Assembly: GCA_009823395.1 (NCBI GenBank)
Contig: CM020515.1
Span: forward strand, 20,529,489-20,593,488
DNA from: Thamnaconus septentrionalis
Taxonomy: Eukaryota > Chordata > Actinopteri > Tetraodontiformes > Monacanthidae
Direction: 5' to 3'
Length of the DNA: 64,000 nucleotides
The position numbers and the translations under genes were made by a program. The first letter of the stretch is position 1, and every line of letters starts with the position of its first letter. The notes beneath the pieces were generated by a model, which saw only the letters and a list, made by a program, of their open reading frames with translations, was not told where the DNA came from and searched no databases. Of the stretch, positions 1 through 11,535 are shown in pieces.

Positions 1-60
1 AAAGTAAAAAATAAAATAAAAAAAGTGCTATTTCTCATTTATTGTAATTTTTCATTTTTA

Positions 61-66
61 TTATTA

Positions 67-104
<38 letters not shown>

Positions 105-120
105 CATCATCATCATTATT
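61..120. repeat. (ATT)n microsatellite
   Basis: An imperfect ATT/TCA triplet array. The surrounding first 1.3 kb contains no open frame with an ATG start that I can support. A GC-rich stretch at about 660-950 could be a promoter or a non-coding exon, but nothing decides it. Confidence 0.9.
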
Positions 121-1310
121 CATAGCAATCGGCTGTCTTAAAGTATCTTCTGTATGAACAAGTATTTAATTCATAGTCGTAATACCCCTAAGAGTAAAAC
201 TAAAACATAACGTGTCCACAGACTTTTGGCCACTGCCAGTCACCGATGACCTCATGCCACCGCTCAGACACAACGAACCGATCGCAGATAAACACACGGA
301 AGCTCTCGTGCTCCGTTAATGATGTCTGTCGGTCTCGAACGTCAGCGGCCTGCATCAAGGCGACGGGTAAAAACGGAAACTGGCCTGTTGCGCCTTTGAA
401 ATAAAATGTTGCTGAGACAAGATAATCGCTCAAGAAAATAATTGAAAAGATTACAAAATACACCCGGAACAATATGCTGTTTTTTATGAAATGATACCAC
501 AGGCTGAAGGAAATCAATGTATGCCGAGCTTATATAAACCTTCTTCAGCCTACTATGCTGATATCACCACAGTCACTCACTGAAAGCACTCGCGAAGTTA
601 TACCTGCGCCAGGTTGCTCAGTGATGCTTCTATTTTGAAGATCAGAACCGGATGTAAGTGTTTCTTCTCGTCACTTCGCGGTCCTCCCGTGTTGTTTAGC
701 CTCCTCCTCTGTCAAGCGGGTTTTGGAAAAGGTTCGCCGCACCGACCGACCGACCGACTGACTGTAAGCAATCGAAGCTGAAGCCGTTTTTTCCCGGACG
801 CGACACGACGACGGTGGACAAAAAGCGGCGTCCGTGTGCAGGTGTTCCGGGTGCGCCGATGACGGCGATGTCACCGCCCGCACAGAAAGCGCCTGCCTCG
901 GGCTGACTCTCTCCGTGTGACGCGGTAAGAGGAAACGGTGCGTTCAAACGTCACCGCCACTGTAACGCCACTGTAGACCTCTTTGCCAGAGTCTTTTTTC
1001 ATTACACTATTTTATTTTGGCTTCTCTTCTTTTGATCCCTATTGTTTCTTCACCCAGCTGGATGTATAGGATGGCGTAGTCAATGCTAACACTAGCTCAT
1101 CATTGAAACGCCGTCCAGTCTCGAATCTTGACACTTACATTGAAATGACGATGGTCAGACTGAAGTCAGTTCAATTTAAATGCCTTTCCCCAGCTGATTT
1201 TAATCTGTTGTGACTTTATAACTATTGCTGATGTATGAAAAATGAAGGTGAGGTCCATTCAAGGGGCGCTAATCGTTTTTAAGACGTTAATAACAAAACC
1301 GACTACCGGT

Positions 1311-1447
1311 CACGTGGTTCACCTCGCGTTCAATCGCAGCAACCGTTGATCTTGCTGCGTCCAGGGTGTTGTTGCGTTGGCTCATTGGCGTTTACCGTGA
1401 CGTCAGCACTTAATTGTTACAATGAGTGAGTCTGTCAATCTGTAAGT
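1311..1447 (+). promoter_or_regulatory. atxn7l3: Candidate atxn7l3 promoter and non-coding first exon
   Basis: An E-box CACGTG (1311-1316), an inverted CCAAT box ATTGG (1384-1388) and a perfect CRE palindrome TGACGTCA (1398-1405) cluster within 95 bp. They are followed by a good 5' splice site GTAAGT at 1442-1447. The coding exon at 2068 is preceded by an acceptor AG at 2058-2059, so a short untranslated exon 1 ending at 1441 would splice over the ATT array. The motifs are seen directly; their use as promoter and exon is inference. Confidence 0.45.
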
Positions 1448-1456
1448 GAGAGGAGG

Positions 1457-1500
1457 TATTATTATTATTATCATTATTATAATTATTATTGTTATTATTA

Positions 1501-1544
<44 letters not shown>

Positions 1545-1554
1545 GTTCTTGTTG

Positions 1555-1585
<31 letters not shown>

Positions 1586-1592
1586 GTTCTTG

Positions 1593-1643
<51 letters not shown>

Positions 1644-1698
1644 GTTATTGTTTTTATTATTATTATTATTATTGTTATTGTTCTTGTTTTATTATTAT
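1457..1698. repeat. (TTA)n microsatellite with TTGTTC interruptions
   Basis: About 240 bp of TTA triplets broken by TTGTTCTTGTT blocks. It lies in the presumed first intron of atxn7l3. Long open frames read through it (poly-Ile, poly-Leu, poly-Asn) are artefacts of the repeat. Confidence 0.95.
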
Positions 1699-2067
1699 CA
1701 ATACACCTCTGTACCTCTCCAGAGAACAGCATACTCAACCCTCTGGTTACAGCCACTGGCTAAAATGGATGCGTTGTTCTGTCCTTGCATTTGTTTGGAA
1801 GGACAGAAAAGTGAGTTGGTTGGAATGAATACATGGCTGCAGGCGTTGTCGCTAACTTGGGACAGGTGCCAGTGTCATAGCGTGATGACTTGGTTCCCTT
1901 TGCGACATCACAAAGGCCTGGTTTCGCAAGGTTTCCAGCGGACTATCGCTCTGCCTCTTGAACCTTCAACTGGCATCGTCATCGTGTTCTCCTGTTGTTT
2001 CCGGTGGGACGTCTGCAGGCCGACGTCTCCTCGCCTCGGTGTCAAGATTTCTCACACAGTTTTTCAA

Positions 2068-3698
2068 ATGAAAATGGAGGATATGCCCCTGTCAGGACCA
2101 GACAACACCAAGCTGGAGGTCGGTGTCAAGTCGCTTGTAGCATCACATGGGCCTTTTTAAGATTCCTCCCTGTTAAATCTGTCTGCGTGTGTGTGTGTGT
2201 TTTCTGACGCATCAGGCTTTGGTCCATGACATTTACTCCGAGCTGGTGGACGACGCCTGCTTGGGCCTGTGCTTTGAAGTGCACCGAGCTGTCAAACAGG
2301 GTTATTTCTTCTTGGATGAGACGGACCAGGAGAGCATGAAGGAGTTTGGTGAGTTCCATCACTGCCGCTGTACTCGGCCTCAATTCTTTCCCCCCATTTC
2401 ACAAAGCGCCTTACCGCTTTTCCCTCATCCTACATCCAGAAATTGTGGACCAGCCGGGCTTGGACATATTTGGCCAAGTGTACAATCAGTGGAAGAACAA
2501 GGAGTGCGAGTGTCCCAACTGCAAACGACTGATCGCGGCGTCTCGCTTCGCCCCGCACCTGGAGAAATGCCTGGGCATGGGGCGCAACAGCAGCCGCATC
2601 GCCAACCGCAGGTGGCTCAGCACACAGCAGTCAGCCGGGGGTTTTCACCCTGATGTCCTCACTGTCATCATCATCATCATCATCCAAAACAACTCTTAAA
2701 ACTGATCACATCTATCCGTGTGTTCCTTTCTTACAGGCTGGCCAGTAATAACAACCTCAGCAAGTCAGAGAGCGATCAGGAAGACAACGATGACCTGAAT
2801 GACAACGACTGGTCGTACGGTGCGGAAAAAAAAGGTTTGTGCCTCAAAACATAAGAAGGACTCCTTAAAACTTTAGACTGCCCTAAGATGGTAAACTAAC
2901 TGACCGTGTCTGTGTCACAGCCAAGAAGAGAAAGTCAGATAAGGTTGGTTTTTCCTTTTTGTAGATTGCATTACATTTATGTTGTTTTGTTTGCACACGA
3001 GCAATTCTAACATAAGCTCACTGGAATCATCATTTGTTCTGTGCAGAATCAAAACTCTCCCAGACGATCCAAGTCTCTGAAACATAAAAATGGTGAGTCC
3101 ATGTATTTCAAGTTTGTTTTTTGAAGTCAAACTATTAATAATTCATGGTCGGCAGGGCGAGGACAGCATCAAGCCTCGGCTGCTGGAGCTTGTGGCAGGA
3201 ATTTCAGGAATTCTCTGTTTGTTGTCCTCTAATAGTGGAGATGAAAGCTGCCGAGCTGCTTTTTGTCATAAATAAATAAATAAATAAATAAAATACACAG
3301 GGAGCCAAAATAGACATAGGTTAAAAAAAATCTGCATTATAAGAGGTGAGAATCGTTTCATGTTTACTATGATGATTTGTGTTTGATGATTCCTTCTTTG
3401 AGTGGAGTGAACAGCGTGTAAACGCTGTCTTTGCCTCGCAGGTGAGCTCGGCGGCAGCCTCGGCTCCGAGCAGTACAAGGTAAAAGTCCTCTCTGCACTT
3501 TCTGCTTTCACTTTTTCTTTTACGGCAGCAGCAGCAGCAGCAGCAGCAGCACAAAGTGTCTCTGCGTTTCCCTCTTTCAGTTCAACTACAGCACCGGCAT
3601 CAACTACGAAACGCTGGGTCCAGACGAAGTCCGATCCCTTCTGACGACGGTGAGCCGAGCGTTGTGAAAGCACCAGAGCACGGCCAAGTCTTCCAGTC

Positions 3699-3739
<41 letters not shown>

Positions 3740-3740
3740 C

Positions 3741-3814
<74 letters not shown>

Positions 3815-5949
3815 CGGTCTGATTCTGCAGCAATGCGGGGTGATCTCTGAACACACCAAGAAGATGTGCACCAGGTAATTCACTCTGCAACACTGGCAGC
3901 ACTCTTCACGTGTGTCCCAAATCGCACACGTGTGTATTAAACACACAAGGAGATGGACTGGCCTGCTGGTTCAGCTGCCATATCACTCATATTAGCAAGC
4001 GGACAGCTAGTCGCTGAGGTGCGAGTCAATCTGGCCGCTAACACGTTTGGCTTTGCGTGTGATAAATTGTCATCAACATTAGTGTGCCAGCGGGAAGCAG
4101 AAAGTCAAATGTGCGATTTGGGACGCGCGCCAGCTGGCCCTGCTGTGACACCGTAGGATGAACGCAGTCTGAACCTGCTTCTGCACACATGATCGGCTTC
4201 ACGTGCGTTTGCAAGGCGATCATACGCGGGTACACAGGTGGCTGCTGCGACCTGCTGGGGAGAAATGATTTGCTTTGGATCAGTGACGGATTGACTCGTC
4301 TCCAAATTCAACTGCAAACCTCTGAAGACTTTGGTTTCCTGCTGGACTCTGTCAGTGACTGGCCGAGCCTAACGTTTCGCCTGGTAACGCGCCGCCCCCC
4401 CCCCTGCCGCTGCTCTGATTGGCCGCTGACCGTGTCCCGAGCAGGCCCGGTCCCGCCTCCCTTGGGGAATGTATAACACCACCTTGTGTCCCACCAGGTC
4501 TCAGCGATGTCCCCAGCACACGGACGAACAGAGGAGGGCCGTCCGGGTGTTCGTCCTGGGGCCGTCCGCGTGAGTGTGCTCCCCCTCCCCCCTCCTTCCC
4601 CTCCCCTCCCCCCAAATCCCTCCCACCCTAATGCAAGTGTGTGGGACAGAAGCAGTGTGTTTTCGCTGGGTGTTGTTAGCTTACTGCTGCAGAAGGAGGC
4701 GAGTGTGGCGCAGCAGCTGCTTGCTTGTTCTAACCGAGACTTTAACAGTGCAGCTCGACCTGCTTCAGCCCATACAGGTCATTTCCTGCCTCCTGGAAAG
4801 TAGCGTTGTAGTCAAGGCCGCACCAACCCAGACCAAGACATTGTCAAGACTAGACAGTACCGAGACCGAGACCAGACCAAGATTGTAGATATCAAAGAAA
4901 AATATCAACAAAACAACGAAAAAAATGACCAGAATCTTTTTTTAAATTCAAGTTTGCTTCTAAATTGAACAGCGATATTTCTTTTCAGCAAGGTGTCTGT
5001 TCATCATTTTCTTGAACATTTTGCTGCTGTGCCAACTATTTTCAAACATTTTGGAAAAAACAACTTTGCCTCGTAAAATTAAAAGATAAATGAACTGGGA
5101 ATAAAGGGGCGGAGTTTAACTCTGGGTGTCGCAAACACAGCGCAAAACAGCAGCAGCTGGATTCTTTTCCGTTATTATCGTGTCGTTACAGTGTTGGCTG
5201 AGTTTCCACTGTTCTGGATCAAAAATCCAGGGCCTCCAGAAAATGGCGTAATTCTCTAACCCTTTCTTCACAGCCTCCTTCCATCGGGACAGGCGACATT
5301 GTGACATCACAATGGGTAAAATTTCATTGACCGGGACCTTCTCACAGTTCCAACCACCAGTCCCAGCAGATGCGTTAACAATGAGCAGTGTTCAGTTCTC
5401 ACCAGTCTAGATGCTCCTACAGAGAGAAGGAAAGCCTTCACGTGTGACCTGCCAGGTGACTCTCAGGTGTTTTCCTCTGTTGCGGCCGCAGACCGCTCCT
5501 GCCCGACGCCGACCCCGCCGTGGACAACGAAGGCTTCGACATTCCAGACGGACAGACCCTGCTGAGCCGCCTGCAGTGGGAGGACTCGCCCGACGTGTCG
5601 CCCACTGACTCGGCCTCGTCGAAAGCCAGTGAGGAAGTCGAGCCACGCGCGCGCCGCCGCCGCCGCCGCCGCTGGCCACCGAGCCTGATGCATTTCCTGT
5701 TTCTCCCCCGCAGGCACCAACCACTTGGATTCCAGGAGGCCCAAGAAGAAGAAGAGGGCGTCTCTTGGCATGGGCCCTGGTGCAGGAGGTGGAGGAGGTC
5801 AGGTGGTGGGCGGAGTCCTGACCGGCGGTGGCGGCAGCAGCAGCAGCAGCAGCAGCATCTCGCAGGGTAACCCCGGTGTACCAACCAAGAAAAAGAGGCC
5901 CAAACTCCCGGCGCCCTCCATTCCCAGTATCTTTGACAACCTGAACTAG
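2068..5949 (+). CDS. atxn7l3: Ataxin-7-like protein 3, SAGA deubiquitinase module subunit
   Basis: ATXN7L3 is the metazoan Sgf11 homologue. It anchors and activates the USP22 deubiquitinase in SAGA, which removes ubiquitin from histone H2B in the nucleus. I rebuilt 12 coding exons: 2068-2118, 2216-2348, 2440-2611, 2737-2834, 2921-2943, 3047-3092, 3442-3479, 3581-3649, 3831-3874, 4498-4569, 5492-5628 and 5714-5949. They total 1,119 nt, 372 aa plus stop, all GT-AG. The Sgf11 zinc finger is visible as C86-X2-C89-X11-H101-X3-C105. The SCA7-type zinc-binding domain shows C212, C223, C229 and H232. An acidic linker and basic AKKRKSDK segments lie between them. The C-terminus is basic and carries Gly and Ser runs encoded by a CAG/AGC repeat, which makes it somewhat longer than the human protein. 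The start M-K-M-E matches the family. It is convergent with tmub2, as in human. Exons 5, 6, 7 and 9 are under 50 nt and were placed by phase and similarity. Confidence 0.96.
3523..3550 (+). repeat. (CAG)n just upstream of an atxn7l3 acceptor
   Basis: About nine CAG triplets in the 101-nt intron 7, ending 30 nt before the acceptor AG at 3579-3580. Each triplet supplies an extra AG near the branch-point region. Confidence 0.9.
3699..3814 (+). repeat. (GAT)n filling atxn7l3 intron 8
   Basis: About 38 GAT triplets with one GCT interruption. The host intron (3650-3830) is only 181 nt, so about two thirds of it is repeat. Only about 16 nt separate the repeat from the acceptor AG. The poly-Asp, poly-His and poly-Ser open frames here are artefacts. 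Confidence 0.97.
3912..4126. mobile_element. Small inverted-repeat DNA element (MITE) in atxn7l3 intron 9
   Basis: GTCCCAAATCGCACA at 3914-3928 is repeated as its exact reverse complement at 4110-4124, giving a perfect 15-bp terminal inverted repeat around about 180 bp. There is no coding capacity. This size and structure fit a non-autonomous DNA transposon. I recall similar termini as common in fish genomes but cannot assign the superfamily. No clear target-site duplication is seen. Confidence 0.7.
4801..5230 (+). mobile_element. hAT-like non-autonomous element, copy A (3'-truncated)
   Basis: Begins TAGCGTTGTAGTCAAG and aligns by eye along about 430 bp with the two copies at 35.0 and 37.0 kb. 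Shared landmarks are a GAGACC-rich left end, a block reading CAAGTTTGCTTCTAAAT, and TTTCAGCAAGGTGTCT. Similarity ends near the shared GATCAAAAATCC at about 5217-5228, so the right end is missing. It lies in atxn7l3 intron 10. Confidence 0.7.
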
Positions 5950-7063
5950 CCTACAGCAGGCTGTAAGAGCGCCCCCTGCCTCCACTGCGAGGTCCCTCCG
6001 CGTGTACAGACTTTGAATAGGAGAGGAAAACTTCGTAATTCCTGTTCATTCATTCTAAATAGAAGGGGAAGGATTTACACCTCTGTTTTAAACACGGTGT
6101 GCTTAAAAGCACAAGTGGTCATTTTTTTCCAGATATACACTTATTATTATTATTATTGTTATTATTATTGTTGTTAATGTTTTTATTGTTCTGACTAGTG
6201 ATTGGTCCAGGAGAAATTTTCTTTCTCAGTCGCCCCAAACTCTGTAGACAAAGTGACACCTGCTGGCCAGTTTAATGAAATGCACCTGGGTTGCTTCCAC
6301 TCAACCACGATGGGCAGAGTGCGTTTAGATTTCCTCCTAGAAATGTATTCTGCTTTTTGAAGGGGTGAGGTACTCTGCCCCCTGCTGGTGTTCCTGGGAC
6401 TTGTCCTTGTTTTTATTCCTCCCCCTGGGTTGACTCATCGTTGCACAGTTGTGTAAGTGTGTGTGTGTGTGTGCGTGTGCGTGTGCGCTGCTGTTTGCTG
6501 ATCTGCATCCAGTGTGAATGGCACTTTTTTTTTCCCCTGCGTGTTTGTGCAGTTTAATCAGCACTCATGGCACCGTTGATATTGTCATTGAACTATGCAT
6601 CATGGAATGTGACATTTGTGAAGGTGCTTGCACCACCGTCTGTATTTCTAGATATTCTGCTCGTTGGCTGGTTTACACGGATGATTTATTTAAGTCTGTA
6701 CTCGTCAGTGCCTATTGAAGTGAAACCGTTTTGTACATGAAAATGTTTTGATATTTGTGGAAGCTCTCGGAGGCGTGCGTGGAACACACAGGAGAAGGGG
6801 GAAATGAACGGAGGATGAGGAGACTCGAGGAGACTCGAGGAGACTTCCTTTTGCTTCAAGCTTCTCATGCAAACGTCTTTTTGTTTCCTGCCCAAAGATC
6901 TCACAACACGCTCAGGGCTGCGGCGTTCCCACATTATGACTCCTACAGGCCTTTAGAATTGATTTCTGATGTAAAATGTCTGAATGGTCAGATGTTCTGT
7001 TGCACTAATATTTGGCTCAGTGTTGATGTTTCATTTTTTTTTTTTTTTAAATCCATTTCTCTG

Positions 7064-7069
7064 ATTAAA
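7064..7069 (+). other. atxn7l3: Candidate atxn7l3 poly(A) signal (ATTAAA)
   Basis: The first ATTAAA-type signal in a position fitting a 1.1-kb 3' UTR from the stop at 5949. The interval 5950-7060 holds no other gene; it has a short ATT array near 6140 and a TG run near 6450. Confidence 0.4.
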
Positions 7070-7517
7070 AACCTCTACTTGCAGATATAACTGTAGATTT
7101 GATTTTTGCTTGATGTGGGACCCCCACACCCCCCCCCCTGTGTTTGAGTCAGCAGTCACTGATGTTTCTGTGGTTCCCTCCTGCGGTGAAGTCTTGTGAT
7201 GTGCACCAAAGATAAACCTTTGAGACAACAGACCTCGCTGTGTGTTTGCATGTGGCTTATTCAGGGCTGACTTTCCTTGCACAAGTCTAGAGTCCAAGCA
7301 GCTGATGTAAAACTATAACCACTTCTTTTTCTTCTCTCTCTTCGCTGGCGTGTAAAACTGATTTTTGTGTGTAGGTAAATATAGACGAGGCGGTGAAACC
7401 TTTTGGTTTTTTTTGGTTTGAAATGCTTTAATCTGAGACGGAGCGGTCCAGCATCAGTCTCGACGGTCCAAATCGTCTTAAGTGCCAGATGCAGGTTCAT
7501 CTGAGTCCTTCTAACAT

Positions 7518-7523
7518 TTTATT
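7518..7523 (-). other. tmub2: Candidate tmub2 poly(A) signal (AATAAA)
   Basis: AATAAA on the minus strand, 455 nt downstream of the tmub2 stop codon. It leaves about 450 bp to the atxn7l3 signal on the opposite strand. Confidence 0.5.
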
Positions 7524-7977
7524 TACAGAAAATACACAAGATATTTACAATATCTCTTCCAAAAGTGTCTTACTGCCAGGGATTATTTAAATTAGCTTTT
7601 TTTTTTTTCTCTCTCTCTACATAGCAACAGCTGTGAGCCGAGCGCCAAGGCAGTTGACCATTCACGCCTGTTTACACCATTCAGAAAACACACAGAAAAC
7701 AAACAAAAAAGACTTTAAACTGTCACACAAAAGCGACTGCGAGTGTTTCCGACAGACTTCAGACTCTTGCGCTGGTTCCACTTTCACTTCTTTATCTTTG
7801 TACACAGGAAAAAAACCCAACAAACCCCTGCGGTCGCACTGGGAAAGCGACGGTAACAGAGGAAATCTAAACTGGCTGACCTCCGTGAACGGCAGATTGC
7901 TCTCTTATCGTTCGCCTGCTGTTTGCTGTACAGTCACACACACACACTGCAGGGAGGGGGGGGTCAACCTGCGACAT

Positions 7978-9482
<1,505 letters not shown>

Positions 9483-9557
9483 CGCCCACCTCCACACCTG
9501 CACAACCAGCAACAGCAGAAGTCAAGAAAACAGCGTTCACCTTTGACCTCGGTGAAC

Positions 9558-9821
9558 CAGCTCAGTGGCCTAGTGGTTGAGTGGCCGTCCTGAGACTGGT
9601 AGGTTGTGGGTTTGATCCCCAGCCGGGTCAGACCAAAGACTGGTCCCCACTGGCTCCCTGCTTGGCACTCAGTATTCAGGGTTGGAATTGGGGGGGTGGA
9701 TCAGCCAATGATTGCCAGGCGCGGCACCGCTGCTGCCCACCGCTCTCTCAGGGGATGATGGGTCGAACGCAGAGGACAAATGTTGCATCCTTCGGGACGT
9801 GACAACCACTGGGACTTTAAC
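9558..9821 (+). mobile_element. tRNA-derived SINE
   Basis: The left part resembles a tRNA promoter: an A-box-like TAGTGGTTGAGTGG near 9571 and a B-box-like GGGTTTGATCCCC at 9608-9620. The body continues with CAGACCAAAGACTGGTCCCC and, near its 3' end, CAGAGGACAAATGTTGC and ACTTTAACTC. This layout matches a SINE type I recognise as frequent in percomorph fish. It sits in tmub2 intron 1, antisense to the gene. Confidence 0.75.
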
Positions 9822-10668
9822 TCTTCAACCTTCACGCTTTTCAGAAAGTGTATCCCGGGACAAATGCAGTTTTTGTGACGTCATAACTCCATAAGCAGAC
9901 AATGACAACACTGCCAGCCAGACAATGGCTCCTCCCTCTGACATCTTAAGGCAGATGGAGGGCTACATGTGCTGGACACCTGGAGAATCACCGCTTAAGA
10001 GTCCTGGATCAAAAAGAAAAAGATCTGAAAATGGGTGGAGCATGAAGCCTTCAATGCTGCTGTAGCAGTGCTGGCCTTTTAAAACGAGACAAACAAACCG
10101 CACACACAACAACACTCTCCCCTGGGGTTATTTTCCATGGTCGCTGACTGACACACAACACCAAAACAAAAAACAAAAAACCCGAGTTAAGTATATTCCA
10201 ACAAGAAAATGTTGGATTTCAATCGTAAGACTGTATGAGATGTGGCAGTGAACGTCTCAACTCTGTAGGTGATGTAGGTGCAGTCTCAACTTGGCCAACA
10301 TGTAGATCAGCTGGAGGCTTTTATTTATTTTTCTGCCCTAACAGCTGCTCCGGCAGAAAATGTGTCGACATTTGTTGTCGTCTCCTACAACAACGACACG
10401 CCAAAAGCCGGCCACTTTTGGTGCGAGCTTATGTTCCCCGTTACATAAGCTCACCTTCTCACCTCGGGGCTTTAACTTTATGTGGCCATTAGCTCGGTTA
10501 GCATCAGGGCTAGCCCGCCCAGCTAGCCGAGAGCGGGGCAGCAATAAACAGAAAGCGACCTTCGGGTGTTTACCGCCGCCGTCCCTGTTGGCCCCGCACG
10601 CGCTCACTGACCAACTCACGCGTTCGCCACCTCGTCGTTCGGTGCCGCGTTCCGGAGACGTGTCTTAC

Positions 10669-10790
10669 CTGGCGGACGTGAACTCAGAGCATGTTTGGAG
10701 AGCCGAGCCGACGCTAGCTAGCAGCTGCTACCCAACAAACAGAATCAACAGAGACGATGACGCGGCGTGACGTCATCGCGGGTCAGCGGC
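10669..10790 (-). promoter_or_regulatory. tmub2: tmub2 non-coding exon 1 and promoter with CRE palindrome
   Basis: Reading the minus strand, a strong 5' splice site GTAAG begins at 10668, so an untranslated exon would end at 10669 and join the coding exon near 9497. Immediately upstream, a perfect CRE palindrome TGACGTCA (10768-10775) lies in GC-rich sequence. The splice site and palindrome are seen; the exon's 5' limit is a guess. Confidence 0.55.
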
Positions 10791-11075
10791 GGCCGCCCGT
10801 TTTGGAAGCAGGTCAGTCATGTCACTGGATTTATTTATAAACTTTACTTTATTCCTTTTTGTCTGTGCTGATATTTATATTTTTTTTCTATTTATGCGAT
10901 CGTTATAATGCTCGGTAATTTGTTTTGTTTCGCCACGCCCCCTTTTCCCTACAACTTTTCCAACTCAACAAAAATGTCCACAGTGAGAGTTAATACACTA
11001 CAAGTTACATAAATAAAACACATCCTTTATTTATCGCTTATTATAAATCAAATATACACCTTCATTTGCACATTT

Positions 11076-11268
11076 ACACGACCGGTCAAAAGCTTGGACT
11101 CACCCTATGAATTTCATGTGTTTTCTTTCATTCTCATGACAACTGACATTGCAGTTTCTCATTGAAGGCATCAAAACAACGCATGGACACGCAGGGAATT
11201 AAATTGTAAAGATTAAAAAAAAAAAAAATGCATGAGAAGGTGTGTCCAAACTTTTGACTGGTAGTGTG
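11076..11268. mobile_element. Tc1/mariner-derived MITE
   Basis: The left end reads CCGGTCAAAAGCTTGGACTC. The right end is its imperfect inverse, with GTGTCCAAACTTTTGACTGG. Inside are remnants (CATTGCAGTTTCTCATTGAAGGCATC) that I recognise as Tc1-type transposon termini common in fish. About 190 bp, no transposase left. Confidence 0.75.
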
Positions 11269-11376
11269 TTTGTGTTTGTTTTATCAATAAATCAAATGAC
11301 AAATAAGATGTTTTTTTTTTTAACCTAAGACAGAAAGATAAATTAGTCTGACAGGAGGACACAAAGACATTTTTTT

Positions 11377-11382
11377 TTTATT
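11377..11382 (-). other. asb16: Candidate asb16 poly(A) signal (AATAAA)
   Basis: AATAAA on the minus strand 155 nt past the asb16 stop. Another lies at 11031-11026. Confidence 0.45.
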
Positions 11383-11535
11383 GTCTAACACTGTTAATGA
11401 CAATTTGACTTAGTCTCTGTTAAATAGCATTGAAATTTCAAAACTAAAACTGGAGTTTAATACCTCAACATCAGAACCAAAAAGGAAACCAACAGGCAAC
11501 TGTGCTCTGCAACGTAAAGGACGTATCCTGTGATA

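Noticed and set aside
200..517. 105-codon minus-strand frame with a hydrophobic N-terminus and a TATATAA box upstream
   Set aside because: It looked promising, but the first codon is TTG, there is an in-frame stop just upstream and no suitable ATG. I recognise no family.
3266..3946. Poly-His and poly-Ala open frame on the minus strand
   Set aside because: It reads through the GAT and CAG microsatellites in atxn7l3 introns 7 and 8.
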